A DNA stretch of 64,000 bases from an uncultured Eubacteriales bacterium (GCA_900317515.1 ONHA01000002.1:61194-125193); one strand, 5' to 3'; numbered from the stretch's first letter, positions 49,921-59,162 are shown. Notes: generated by a model not told the origin, from the sequence alone. A program made the numbers and translations.

Positions 49921-52164
49921 ATGAACGCAAAGGAAATACTGAATGCAATGACCCTTGAGGAAAAAGCCGCCTTCTGCTCCGGCCGGGACTTCTGGCACAC
50001 AAAGGCGATTGAGCGTCTGGGCGTACCGTCCGTGATGATGTGTGACGGCCCTCACGGCCTGCGCAAACAGGAGGGCGAAGGCGATCACCTGGGCATCAAC
50101 AAGAGCATCGAGACCGTCTGCTATCCTACCGCGGCAGCTCTGGCATCCTCATTTGACAGAGACGTGATGCGGCAGCTCGGCGAAGCCCTGGGACAGGAAT
50201 GCCAGGCGGAAAATGTCGCCATGCTGCTCGGCCCCGGCCTCAACATCAAGCGCAGTCCCTTATGCGGCCGGAACTTCGAGTATTTCTCCGAAGACCCGTA
50301 CCTGGCCGGCGAGATGGGCTCTTCCTATGTAAAAGCGCTGCAGTCGAAAGGCGTTGCCGCCTGCGCAAAGCACTTTGCCTGCAACAACCAGGAGACACGG
50401 CGTATGTCCGGCTCGTCCCAGGTTGACGAGCGGACCCTTCACGAGATCTACCTGCCCGCCTTTGAGGCTGTTGTGAAAAACGGCAAAACCCGCAGCCTGA
50501 TGTGCGCCTACAATGCCGTCAACGGTGAATTCTGTGCGGAAAATAAAATGCTCCTGACCGACACCCTCCGTGAAAAATGGGGTTTCGACGGCTTCGTCGT
50601 CACCGACTGGGGCGCTGTTAAAGGCCGCGCCGAAGGTATCGCATCCGGCCTCGATCTGGAAATGCCCGGCGGTCCCAACGCCACCGGCGAAAAACTCATC
50701 GAAGCGGTCAAAGCCGGCACGCTCTCCGAAACCGATCTCGATAAGGCCGTCTTAAACATCCTTCATTTTGTGGAGACCGCGCTGGCAGAGCGGGATGAGA
50801 ACGCCGTTATCGACCGCGATGCCTGCCGGGAGCTTGCGGGAAAGCTTGCCGGAGAGTGTGCGGTACTGCTGAAAAATGAAGACATCCTGCCGCTTCAAAA
50901 AGGTCGGAAAGCCGTCTTTATCGGAGAGTTTGCGGCAAATCCGCGCTATCAGGGTGCGGGCTCGAGCCACATCAACGTTCCTCACCCCGTAAGTGCGCTC
51001 GAAGCAGCCGGTGACGCTGTCACGTACGCGAGAGGTTATGATGCCCACAGCAGTAAGACAGATGAAGCTCTGCTCGCCGAGGCATTAAACGCTGCAAAGG
51101 ACGCGGAAGCCGCCGTGATCTTCGCCGGACTTCCCGATGCGTTTGAGTCCGAAGGCGCCGACCGGGATCATATGCGCCTGCCGGATAATCAAAATGAACT
51201 GATTGCGGCGGTCTCGGCAGTCAATCCTCATACGGTGGTCGTCCTTCACGGCGGCTCTCCCGTAGAGCTTCCGTGGCTCGACAAGGTTCCTGCGGTCCTT
51301 CTTATGTACCTTGGCGGCGAGCGTGTCGGCGCAGCCGCGGCAGACCTCCTCTGGGGCAAGGTCAATCCTTCGGGCCATCTTGCCGAAACCTGGCCGATCC
51401 GCCTTGAGGACAACCCCTCCTACCTGAACTTCCCGGGCGAGGACGGCGTGGTCACCTACGCCGAAGGCATTTTCGTCGGCTACCGTTATTATGATAAGAA
51501 GAAAATGCCCGTAAACTTCCCCTTCGGCCACGGTCTCTCCTACACTGACTTTTCCTTCTCCAACCTGACAGCCGACAAGGAAAAGCTGACGGATCGGGAG
51601 ACCGTCACCGTCAGCGTGGATGTGACCAACGAAGGCACATCAGCGGGCAAGGCTGTCGTCCAGCTCTACGTGCGCGATGTAAAGAGCACGGTGCGCCGCC
51701 CGGTCCGGGAGCTCAAAGACTTCGCGAAAGCCGCTCTCGAGCCCGGCGAGACCAGGACCGTGACCTTCACGCTGGATAAGCGCGCTTTCGCTTACTATGA
51801 GCCGAAAGTACACGATTTCTTTGTCGAAAGCGGTGAATTTGCCGTCGAGATCGGCCTTAGCTGCCGCGATATCCGCCTTGCAAAGTCCGTTCACGTTGAG
51901 GGCACCGCAGAGATAAGCTTCACGATCGATGCAAACACCACCATCGGCCAGCTGATGAAGCACCCGAAAGGAGCCGCCTTCATCCGTCAGATGATGGGTA
52001 AGTCCAACGGCCCCTCCGATTCCGAGCAGGCCGAGGCCATGGGTGAGGGAAGCGAAAAAATCATGCAGCAGATGATGTTTGAAATGCCGCTGGGTTCTCT
52101 GGTCAGCTACGGGAGGATGACGAGCGGACAGCTCAGGGGATTGATTGCGTCGTTGAATTCATAA
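49921..52164 (+). CDS. Beta-glucosidase, glycoside hydrolase family 3
   Basis: 747 aa. The (alpha/beta)8 domain has SVMMCDGPHGLR, NVAMLLGPGLNIKRSPLCGRNFEYFSEDPYLAG, KHFACNNQE and the nucleophile Asp in GFVVTDWGAV (about residue 227). The second domain, with KPVFIGEFA and GADRDH, and a fibronectin-like C-terminal domain (VTNEGTSAGKAVVQLYV) follow. The last 80 residues (IGQLMKHPKGAAF...MMQ) are an extra helical tail found in many Clostridia forms. No signal peptide. It hydrolyses terminal beta-glucosides, completing the plant-glycoside pathway. Confidence 0.93.
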   Translation: MNAKEILNAMTLEEKAAFCSGRDFWHTKAIERLGVPSVMMCDGPHGLRKQEGEGDHLGINKSIETVCYPTAAALASSFDRDVMRQLGEALGQECQAENVAMLLGPGLNIKRSPLCGRNFEYFSEDPYLAGEMGSSYVKALQSKGVAACAKHFACNNQETRRMSGSSQVDERTLHEIYLPAFEAVVKNGKTRSLMCAYNAVNGEFCAENKMLLTDTLREKWGFDGFVVTDWGAVKGRAEGIASGLDLEMPGGPNATGEKLIEAVKAGTLSETDLDKAVLNILHFVETALAERDENAVIDRDACRELAGKLAGECAVLLKNEDILPLQKGRKAVFIGEFAANPRYQGAGSSHINVPHPVSALEAAGDAVTYARGYDAHSSKTDEALLAEALNAAKDAEAAVIFAGLPDAFESEGADRDHMRLPDNQNELIAAVSAVNPHTVVVLHGGSPVELPWLDKVPAVLLMYLGGERVGAAAADLLWGKVNPSGHLAETWPIRLEDNPSYLNFPGEDGVVTYAEGIFVGYRYYDKKKMPVNFPFGHGLSYTDFSFSNLTADKEKLTDRETVTVSVDVTNEGTSAGKAVVQLYVRDVKSTVRRPVRELKDFAKAALEPGETRTVTFTLDKRAFAYYEPKVHDFFVESGEFAVEIGLSCRDIRLAKSVHVEGTAEISFTIDANTTIGQLMKHPKGAAFIRQMMGKSNGPSDSEQAEAMGEGSEKIMQQMMFEMPLGSLVSYGRMTSGQLRGLIASLNS

Positions 52165-52180
52165 ATAAATCATTTAAGCA

Positions 52181-52211
52181 AGGGGCAGCGTTCATATGCT
52201 GCCCCTTTTTT
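52181..52211 (+). terminator. Terminator of the GH3 gene
   Basis: GGGGCAGC and GCTGCCCC pair around eight bases and are followed by TTTTTT, 17 bases after the stop. Confidence 0.9.
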
Positions 52212-52309
52212 ACGGTATTTCCTCTTGACAGAATATAAAAATAATGAAAGAATGAATAACGCGGTTTTCATTTCACAAAATTAGAGCCGTGATGTACTTA
52301 GGAGGTTCT

Positions 52310-53443
52310 ATGGAAGAAAAAGAAAAAATCATTTCATCCGAAACACTGCCGGAAGATCAGGTGCCGGAGACTGTTGCGCCTGAGAGCAACGAGCAGGATA
52401 ATGAAGCGCCGGGAATCGCGCCGGACGGTTATTACCGCGGGGCAAATGTACTGAAGTTCTTACTTATGCCGTTTGTCTGTATTGCATCTTTCGGGTTCCC
52501 GGGACCGTTCGGAGATATCGTCTCACGTTTCTGCCTTTTTGCCCCGATTGCCTTCTATATACTCTGCGGTTTCACTCTTGCAGCCAATGAGGAAGAAGAG
52601 CCTGGCATCTATGGCCGGATGATCGGCCGGACCGTCAAACAATTCGCCGTCATATTTATGATTCTCATCGTTATGAATCTGTTTCTTATGTGGCTCACCG
52701 GTTCACTTGGCTCGATAAGCTCCCTGCTTCACTCAAGGAGATCCTGGTTCAACATCGTTGTCCTGTGCACATGGCCGTTCCCGATCGGCGAGACGATCTG
52801 GTTCATCCAGTCGCTTCTTTATGCCAGGATCATCCTGTTTATCATGGACCGGATTGGCCTGATGCGGCACTACAAGATCGTTCTGATCGTCACTGCCCTT
52901 CTGACCGTGCTGCTCGGCGAGTTTGCGGGGATCATTCGTTTTCATTTCCTTGGGTACTATTATATTCCGGGAAATGCCATCACCCGCGCACTCCCCTACA
53001 TGCTGTTCGGAAGACTGCTTTATGAGAAGCGTGACTCGCTCTTCAAACGCTCCTTCTGGTTCTATCGTGCAGGTTTCATCGTTGGGATACTTGCAGCGCT
53101 CGGAGAAATGTTTTTGCTGGCAGCGACAGGTCTCCTGATTTACACCGGGCATATGATCGGGTTCGGCGTGATGGCATTTTCCGCCTGCTGCCTCTTCCTT
53201 AAGAAGACCTATCCGGAAGAGAATTTCCTGGTCATGCACGGACGGACCTACCCCTGGCGCATATATGTGCTCAGCCAGCCCGTCGGGAATCTGCTGGTGC
53301 TCTGGGGGGCGATTTCAAGTCCCGCCTTCTACGGTGTGATGAGGACATGGGGCGGCATAATCGTATATATCGTATGTCTGGGGATTGCTTTCAGAACCAG
53401 ATACATCCTGCATCTGCTCCGCCCGGTCCCGGTTATGCAGTAA
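52310..53443 (+). CDS. Acyltransferase-3-like membrane protein
   Basis: 377 aa from the ATG at 52310 (AGGAGG six bases upstream). A Glu-rich soluble N-terminus of about 45 residues precedes about ten spans. Overall topology resembles acyltransferase-3 membrane proteins, but the usual catalytic His near span 1 is not evident (the span reads LKFLLMPFVCIASFGFPG). It is followed by the PqqD gene after about 30 bp and may belong to that unit. Confidence 0.6.
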   Translation: MEEKEKIISSETLPEDQVPETVAPESNEQDNEAPGIAPDGYYRGANVLKFLLMPFVCIASFGFPGPFGDIVSRFCLFAPIAFYILCGFTLAANEEEEPGIYGRMIGRTVKQFAVIFMILIVMNLFLMWLTGSLGSISSLLHSRRSWFNIVVLCTWPFPIGETIWFIQSLLYARIILFIMDRIGLMRHYKIVLIVTALLTVLLGEFAGIIRFHFLGYYYIPGNAITRALPYMLFGRLLYEKRDSLFKRSFWFYRAGFIVGILAALGEMFLLAATGLLIYTGHMIGFGVMAFSACCLFLKKTYPEENFLVMHGRTYPWRIYVLSQPVGNLLVLWGAISSPAFYGVMRTWGGIIVYIVCLGIAFRTRYILHLLRPVPVMQ

Positions 53444-53470
53444 TTCATTAGAAGGAGGTCGATCGGTAAA

Positions 53471-53743
53471 ATGAAATTACGGTATGAGTTCACCATGATG
53501 GATATGGGCGGCGAGATTGCCGCTGTGCCGACGGGCGACAACGCCGCCGAGTTTCACGGCGTTTTGAAGCTTAATGATGTGGCGAAGGATATTCTGGAAC
53601 AGCTTGTCGAGGATACGACCCCCGGGAAGGTCCACGCGTATCTCAAGGAGAAGTACCCCGAGTCCACGGACCAGGAGATCGGCGAGACGCTCGTGGAGTT
53701 TCTGAATCAGCTGCTGCGCGAGGGGCTTCTGATAGCGCCTTGA
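53471..53743 (+). CDS. PqqD-family peptide chaperone
   Basis: 90 aa. The chain LNDVAKDILEQLVEDTTPGKVHAYLKEKYP...EIGETLVEFLNQLLREGLL is the winged-helix PqqD/RRE fold, which binds leader peptides in RiPP pathways. AAGGAGG is present before the ATG. The neighbours (HprK-like kinase, S26-like peptidase, ABC exporter, all converging from the right) fit a modified-peptide system. No radical SAM, lanthipeptide or lasso synthetase gene is present in this window. Confidence 0.85.
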   Translation: MKLRYEFTMMDMGGEIAAVPTGDNAAEFHGVLKLNDVAKDILEQLVEDTTPGKVHAYLKEKYPESTDQEIGETLVEFLNQLLREGLLIAP

Positions 53744-53769
53744 TTCATTGGATCCGGGTAGACAGATTT

Positions 53770-53807
53770 GGGGGCGGTTCTTTTCTTAAACGAAAAGAAC
53801 CGCCCCC
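53770..53807. terminator. Long perfect hairpin between convergent genes
   Basis: Sixteen-base arms (53770-53785 and 53792-53807) pair perfectly around a six-base loop. It lies 27 bases after the PqqD stop and 36 bases before the end of the small minus ORF. No strong T-tract is present, but the stem ends contain AAAAG/CTTTT. It probably separates convergent transcription or blocks exonuclease decay. Confidence 0.65.
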
Positions 53808-53843
53808 ATATCCGTTGAATACATATGTCCTGGCACGGAATCG

Positions 53844-53972
53844 TCATCGAATCTCCCATATCACGGTCACGGTATCCTCTGCCTCGATCTCATCCGGCTC
53901 AATATCCATGTCAAAGCCTGCCGCCTTGGCAGCCATCGGCGCCGCAGCGTCCGCCATGCGCATCCGGTTCAC
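53844..53972 (-). CDS. Possible small ORF after the HprK-like gene
   Basis: 42 codons from a GTG at 53972 (open a few codons farther but without a standard start), ending MDIEPDEIEAEDTVTVIWEIR. It is acidic at the C-terminus, has an Ala-rich first half, and starts 16 bp after the HprK-like stop. There is no clear ribosome site, though coupling is possible. It may be a precursor peptide, a short regulatory protein or the remains of a longer gene. Confidence is low. Confidence 0.35.
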   Translation of the reverse strand: MNRMRMADAAAPMAAKAAGFDMDIEPDEIEAEDTVTVIWEIR

Positions 53973-53988
53973 GGGACGAACTTCAAAA

Positions 53989-54723
53989 TCAATCTCTCAT
54001 CATCGCCTCCGCCGCAACGAGAGCCGCCTCCGGCTCCATATTGCAGGCGAGCAGATAGATGCGGACGCTCTCCCCCAACCTCCGGATGAGCTCCATCGTC
54101 TTTTTGACCGTCTCCGCCTCTGTCGGCCTGTAGATCTGCTGAAAGAGGTGCGGATATGCTTCAAGAAATGACATCTCTCTGATGGTATTTTTCTCCCCCC
54201 TGGTGAGCAGGCAGATGGCTTTGAGCGGAACGATCACGTTCGTGTTCATGGCTTCCTTCCCCGCCCAGGGGGTTCCGCAGGCTTCCGTGAAGCCGTCCCG
54301 CACCCGAACGAGGGGCTTGTCGCCGTTTACGACGTAGGCGCCGGGTATATTTTCGAGCCACAGTCTCGTGTGGGTCGTCTTGCCCGTGCCCGAAGGCGCC
54401 GTAAAAAGGAAGGCCTCGCCGGACACGGCCACCACAGAGCCGTGCATGAGGAACGTGTCATGCTTCAGCATTTCCACGGCGATCTTCCGGTAAACGGCCA
54501 GCGTCTCGAGATAGGGATCCGGGTAAATCGTCGGCTTAAGGTGCTCCAGGATCGCCTCCCGGATCGATTTCTCACATTCGAAGGCGATGTCGGTCTCCGA
54601 GGTCGTGACCGTGAAATCCGCCGGTCCTCCCTCCGCCAGATAATCTTTGCACATCTTATATATTTCATCGTGAATGCTGTTTATTTCGATCCGTAAACCG
54701 GCCAGTTTTATTGTAAAATGCAT
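53989..54723 (-). CDS. HprK-like P-loop kinase (PEPCK fold)
   Basis: 244 aa. The P-loop APSGTGKTTHTRLW (about residue 111) and HGSVVAVSGEAFLF are of the HPr-kinase/PEP-carboxykinase fold, with NGDKPLVRV as the second metal site. It lacks the N-terminal HprK domain (usual HprK is about 310 aa) and the full capsule motif, so the HPr protein is unlikely to be its substrate. Short homologues occur in peptide clusters with PqqD and lasso systems, where they phosphorylate or modify peptides. GGGGAG precedes the ATG. Confidence 0.8.
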   Translation of the reverse strand: MHFTIKLAGLRIEINSIHDEIYKMCKDYLAEGGPADFTVTTSETDIAFECEKSIREAILEHLKPTIYPDPYLETLAVYRKIAVEMLKHDTFLMHGSVVAVSGEAFLFTAPSGTGKTTHTRLWLENIPGAYVVNGDKPLVRVRDGFTEACGTPWAGKEAMNTNVIVPLKAICLLTRGEKNTIREMSFLEAYPHLFQQIYRPTEAETVKKTMELIRRLGESVRIYLLACNMEPEAALVAAEAMMRD

Positions 54724-54747
54724 TTCTCCCCGCTTCTATATCTTCTC

Positions 54748-55200
54748 TCACAAAATCCTCTTCAGGAATCCTTTGACCCGGCCGGCAAATCTCCGCACTC
54801 TCAGCACGAAAAACCGCAGATGGTACGGCGCGCACCAAAGCCTCACGTAAGCGCGATACTTTAGGTCCATATTTTTGATCATCTTCCCGTCCCGCACGAC
54901 TCCGGTCAGAACGCCCAGGATATTCTTTCGCTCCACGGTCTCGCCAAAGACACAGTTGTCCCCCACGATCCAGTATTTTCCGTCCGGTCTTATTTTCAGG
55001 ATGCGGTGCAGGACATAAGCTCCTCTGCCGGATACCCCCTCTCTCTTAAAGAGGACGGCGTCAAGCGGCTTTAAGACATCGGTTTTCTCGATCAGCATCA
55101 CATCCCTTCCCTCGCGGAGGAGGGGGAGCATGCTTACGCCAACGTTGGTGTAGACCAGCTTTCCGTTTTGTTCGAGTTCTTCTTCAAATGTTGTGTACAT
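54748..55200 (-). CDS. S24/S26-like peptidase (signal-peptidase fold)
   Basis: 150 aa from the ATG at 55200 (an in-frame TTG at 55227 is also open). The motif NVGVSMLPLLREGRDVMLIEK carries the nucleophilic Ser, KPLDAVLFKRE and AYVLHRILKI the second box, and YWIVGDN the third. A His in VLHRI, rather than a Lys, suggests the Ser-His type of S26 enzyme. A hydrophobic/basic C-terminus (YHLRFFVLRVRRFAG) may contact the membrane. It probably removes a leader peptide, consistent with PqqD and the exporter next to it. Confidence 0.8.
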   Translation of the reverse strand: MYTTFEEELEQNGKLVYTNVGVSMLPLLREGRDVMLIEKTDVLKPLDAVLFKREGVSGRGAYVLHRILKIRPDGKYWIVGDNCVFGETVERKNILGVLTGVVRDGKMIKNMDLKYRAYVRLWCAPYHLRFFVLRVRRFAGRVKGFLKRIL

Positions 55201-55216
55201 ACCACAATTCCCTGCA

Positions 55217-57025
55217 TCAAAAATCAATCGCCATCCGCCCGGCTTCCTCCTCGTCCAGCTCCGTCACCTTCGTCTGCATGACCCGGTACACCCGCTGGCA
55301 GAGATTCAGGACGCTCGGCCGGTGGGTCGTCACGATCACCGTCCGGTTCGGCTGCCGCTGCACGATGTTCCGCAGCACCTGCCGCTCCGTCGTCACGTCA
55401 AGCGCACTCGTCGCCTCGTCGAGAAGCAGGATCGGTGCGCCAGCAACGATCGCCCGCGCGATGCTGAGACGCTGGGCCTGCCCGGCGGAAAATCCCCTGC
55501 CGTTCTCTCCCACCTTCGCCTCGAGGCCGCCCGGCTTTCTGGAGACGAAATCCCAGGCGCAGGCCATTTTCAGCGCTTCGATGAGCTCCTCATCGGTCGC
55601 ATTTTCATTGACCATGCGCAGGTTCTCCGCGACGGTTCCGGTCAGGATTGCATTTGTCTGGGGCACGTAGGCAAAGAGATGGCGCGTGTTTGCATTTGCC
55701 TCAACCTTCTGTCCGCCGGATTCGATTGTGACCTGACCTTCATTCGGCCGGATCAGGCCGAGCACCAGCCGGATCATGGTCGTCTTGCCCTCGCCCGAAG
55801 GCCCGACCAGCGCGACGATCTCGCCCGGATTCGCGACAAAATCCGAGTTCGTGATGACCTTCTGATCCTCCATATAAGCAAAATTCACATCGTTCATGCG
55901 GATCGAGAAGCCCTTGTCGATATACGCGTCCATCTCGCTGCTCTCCGGGATGTGAACCTCCTTGGGCAGCTCAACAAGCTCGCGGATACGGTGCGCCGAC
56001 ACCGAGCTCTGCAGAAATGCCGGGATGATCCCGACAAGGCTGTGGAATGCGCTCGAAAGCGCCGACCTCTGCTGCAGGAACAGCGTCATCGTACCGTATG
56101 TGATCGAATGCCGCCACAAAAGGAACAGGCAGTAGCAGAATGCGATCAGCTGGATTGTCGTTCCGAGAAGCGACAGGAATATGTTCGTCTTGATCTGGAA
56201 CATATTGTACTTGAGAGAGATTTCCTTGAACTTCTGCTGCCAGCCCCTCAGCTTTCCGCTGTACTTGCCCGCGATGCCGAAGCTCTTGATCGTATCAAAA
56301 TTGTAAAATGTCTCCACCTCAAAGCTCATCATCTGGGAGGACATTTCCTTGACCTTCTTGCTGTACTCCCTCTGCTTGGAGATCAGATAATGTGACGAAA
56401 GCATCAAAAACGGCGCGCTCGCAAATGCCAGAACCGCCATCACCACATCGTAATGCAGAATGACGAAGAATGTCGCGATGAAATGATACACCGCGATAAT
56501 GATCGACGGCAGCCAGGAGATCGCATTTCCCGAGACGGTGGAAACGTCGGCGTTGAAGCGGTTCAGCACGTCGCCGTTATTGTATTTGTTCATTGCCAGC
56601 CAGTCGGAATCGATGATTTTGTCAAATATATCCGCCTGGATCGCGTTGTTGATATTGATGCCTAATTTCAGCGTGATGCGGCTCAGCACACTGCCCACGA
56701 CCAGAGAAAAGATCGTCGAGCCGATCATCACCGCGAGGAGCAGCGCGAATTTGTCTGTCTTGTACCCCGTGATGATGTCGATCAAGTACTTGCTTGCGAT
56801 ACTGCCGACAAGCCCCATCGTCGTGCTCACAATACCTAGGATGATGTAAAATAAAATCGCCCCTTTGTACCGTGCGCTGTAGGTGAAGATCCACTTCCAG
56901 TCGTCCACGATTTCCCTGAATGTGCCGTCGTGCCAGGAGGCGAGCAGCGCTTTCGCGGCTTCCATCGAGCTGCTTAAGTTTACTCCCTGCAGCGTGTCTT
57001 TTAATTCTTTGTTTTCCTCTCCCAT
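55217..57025 (-). CDS. ABC exporter, fused membrane and ATPase domains
   Basis: 602 aa. Six spans (about 50-340) are followed by an ATPase domain with Walker A GPSGEGKTT (about 418), a C-loop reading FSAGQ (instead of LSGGQ) and Walker B ILLLDEATSALD. No N-terminal C39 peptidase is present, so leader removal must come from another enzyme, such as the S26-like protein. It is likely to export the modified peptide. GGGGGG precedes the ATG. Confidence 0.9.
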   Translation of the reverse strand: MGEENKELKDTLQGVNLSSSMEAAKALLASWHDGTFREIVDDWKWIFTYSARYKGAILFYIILGIVSTTMGLVGSIASKYLIDIITGYKTDKFALLLAVMIGSTIFSLVVGSVLSRITLKLGININNAIQADIFDKIIDSDWLAMNKYNNGDVLNRFNADVSTVSGNAISWLPSIIIAVYHFIATFFVILHYDVVMAVLAFASAPFLMLSSHYLISKQREYSKKVKEMSSQMMSFEVETFYNFDTIKSFGIAGKYSGKLRGWQQKFKEISLKYNMFQIKTNIFLSLLGTTIQLIAFCYCLFLLWRHSITYGTMTLFLQQRSALSSAFHSLVGIIPAFLQSSVSAHRIRELVELPKEVHIPESSEMDAYIDKGFSIRMNDVNFAYMEDQKVITNSDFVANPGEIVALVGPSGEGKTTMIRLVLGLIRPNEGQVTIESGGQKVEANANTRHLFAYVPQTNAILTGTVAENLRMVNENATDEELIEALKMACAWDFVSRKPGGLEAKVGENGRGFSAGQAQRLSIARAIVAGAPILLLDEATSALDVTTERQVLRNIVQRQPNRTVIVTTHRPSVLNLCQRVYRVMQTKVTELDEEEAGRMAIDF

Positions 57026-57079
57026 GAGCGCCCCCCTTCTATCCGATACGTTTCATTAAATAGTAGTTTTGGGGTGTTG

Positions 57080-58036
57080 TCAAGAACGTTTCATCGACGC
57101 ATTCACGATCACAATACCCGCACTCACCAGCAAAAGCGCCAGAAGTCCGCTCGCCGAGAACGCCTCTCTCCCCTCCCCGAGGAAGACCGCGGAGAGCAGC
57201 ACCCCCATCACCGGGTTGATGAAGCCCAGGATCGACACGCGGCTCACCGGGTTGTACTTGAGGAGAACACCCCAGAGCGTGTAGGCTCCCGCGGAAATGA
57301 ACCCCATGTAGACGAGATTCAGCACGCAACCGGTACTGTAGAAGACCAGAGAGCCGCCCATAAGCGATCCGATGATAAGGAGCACGATCCCGCCGATAAA
57401 GAACTGCCAGCCGCTCAGGGCCGCGGGGTTCTCATTTTTCGAAAATACCTTGATCAGGCACCCGGAGAGCCCGTAGAAGAGGTCCGCCGCGATCATCGCG
57501 CCCTCGCCCGCGAGTGTGACCGCACCGCCCTCCATGAGCGCCCTGCCGCCTCCCAGGATCATGACGATCCCCGCAAAGCCCACGATGCAGCCAAGAAGTT
57601 TTTGCAGGGTCATTTTCTCGAATCTGAAAATGTAAACCGCGTACAGGATCGCGATGAAATTCCCCGACGCGTTGATGATCGAGCCCCGGACACCCGACGT
57701 GTTCGCCAGCGCCGTGAAAAAGAAGTAATACTGAAACACGGTCTGGACCAGCGAGAGGGTCAGGACATTTTTCCAGGACTCCTTCTTCGGGAGCAGTACC
57801 TTGCGGTTTAAGACAGACCCAAACAGGATCGTCATAAGCCCCGCGATCACAAACCGGCCGCCGGCCAGCATGATTCGCGAGGCGGTGTCCTCCGGTCCGA
57901 TCCGAAAGAGCTCGTAGGCGATCTTGATGGCCGGGGAGGCGCTGCCCCACAGGACGCAGCAGAAGAACGCCGTGATGAAGGTTACGGGGAACCAGGACCA
58001 GATGGTTCCTTCATGTTTGGATATCTTTAATTCCAT
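57080..58036 (-). CDS. EamA/DMT-family transporter
   Basis: 318 aa with ten spans in two repeats (GSASPAIKIAYELFRIGP... and GLSGCLIKVFSK...). NPVSRVSILGFINPVMGVLLSAVFLGE is typical of the EamA second half. It exports or imports small metabolites. It stands between the ABC exporter and the M28 peptidase and may be self-standing. Confidence 0.9.
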   Translation of the reverse strand: MELKISKHEGTIWSWFPVTFITAFFCCVLWGSASPAIKIAYELFRIGPEDTASRIMLAGGRFVIAGLMTILFGSVLNRKVLLPKKESWKNVLTLSLVQTVFQYYFFFTALANTSGVRGSIINASGNFIAILYAVYIFRFEKMTLQKLLGCIVGFAGIVMILGGGRALMEGGAVTLAGEGAMIAADLFYGLSGCLIKVFSKNENPAALSGWQFFIGGIVLLIIGSLMGGSLVFYSTGCVLNLVYMGFISAGAYTLWGVLLKYNPVSRVSILGFINPVMGVLLSAVFLGEGREAFSASGLLALLLVSAGIVIVNASMKRS

Positions 58037-58091
58037 TGCTCAGATGTTTGTCCTTTCATTTTTAATGGGAGAGCTGCCGTATGCACAAAGG

Positions 58092-59162
58092 TCAGTCGAA
58101 TTTCTCCCAATCATATTCCTTAAGCATTGCATGGAGGAGCTTTGAGTAAGCGGCCAGAGCATTCCGCCCTCTCTCGCCGTACTCCTTCTCGATGAACGCA
58201 AGATCATCTCTTTCGGTGTGCATGATGAGTCCGTGTTCCTGTGTTTCGATCGGAGACCCGGTTTCCCAGTTATTCGCCTCGAAATACACATAGGGAATGC
58301 CGGCATCGCTGAAGGGGGCATGGTCGCTTCTCTTCTGGCCGGTTGGATACGGATAGTCCTCATTTCCTTCCGGCACGAGCTGTATCGCAAGCCCGCTCTC
58401 ATCTGCGATTTCTGCCGCTCTCATGACCGGTTCGGTGTCGACAATTTTCCCGTCCGGGTTGATGCGCCCGCCGTAGATATACATATGATCACCCGCGAGA
58501 ACACTGTCGATGTTGATCATCAGGACAATGTTCTCCTTATCTTTTTTAGAGAGCTGCTCGACATAGGCTCTTGATCCGCACATCCCAATCTCTTCCGCCC
58601 CGAAGAACACATACCGGATCGTATAACCGGGTTCGGCATTCGCCATCCTGAGGGCGCTCTCCAGCGCCACGGAGACCCCGGAACCGTTGTCGTCAACACC
58701 GTGCGTTCCCGCGCTGTCATAATGCGCGCCGACGACGATCGTTTTTTCGCTTTTGCCCTTTATGACCGCTTCGATATTCCGGCTTGTGCCGCTTTTCTCT
58801 CCCCCGTCGAATATCTGCGCCTCTCCTGCCTCCATTGCGGGAGCTGCGGTCGGTATCGAAAACGGCTGTACGTTTATATTCTTTTCGGAATATCCGCCGT
58901 TCAGGAGAACGGATAATACAAAGAGGGCCGTTTCCTTCTCTTTCTCAGAGCCTGCAATGCGTCCGGGATAATTCTGCTGAATGGATTCAAGTATCGCTGT
59001 GGCTGTAGTGCCATAGTTGTCCTCCGTGAACGCAGCCGGAATTTCCTGAGTCATATCCATCCCTCTGGCTTCCGCGATCAGCTCCGAGTGAGTCTGTCCG
59101 CCGCAGCCGGCTGCAAGGAGCATCATCGCGATACACAGTGCCGGCAATGTTCTTTTCATCAT
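58092..59162 (-). CDS. M28-family zinc peptidase lipoprotein
   Basis: 356 aa. The lipobox LLAAGC (Cys near 20) anchors it outside the membrane. Zinc ligands are in GAHYDS, VDDNGSGV, FFGAEEIG and RSDHAPFSDAGIP (dinuclear site). It is an aminopeptidase-type enzyme releasing N-terminal residues from peptides. GGAGG is at the start. It could process the exported peptide or serve nutrition; both are inference. Confidence 0.9.
   Translation of the reverse strand: MMKRTLPALCIAMMLLAAGCGGQTHSELIAEARGMDMTQEIPAAFTEDNYGTTATAILESIQQNYPGRIAGSEKEKETALFVLSVLLNGGYSEKNINVQPFSIPTAAPAMEAGEAQIFDGGEKSGTSRNIEAVIKGKSEKTIVVGAHYDSAGTHGVDDNGSGVSVALESALRMANAEPGYTIRYVFFGAEEIGMCGSRAYVEQLSKKDKENIVLMINIDSVLAGDHMYIYGGRINPDGKIVDTEPVMRAAEIADESGLAIQLVPEGNEDYPYPTGQKRSDHAPFSDAGIPYVYFEANNWETGSPIETQEHGLIMHTERDDLAFIEKEYGERGRNALAAYSKLLHAMLKEYDWEKFD

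Noticed and set aside
53471-54723. Lasso peptide cluster
   Set aside because: HprK-like and PqqD genes occur in lasso loci, but no asparagine-synthetase-like cyclase or transglutaminase-like protease is present.
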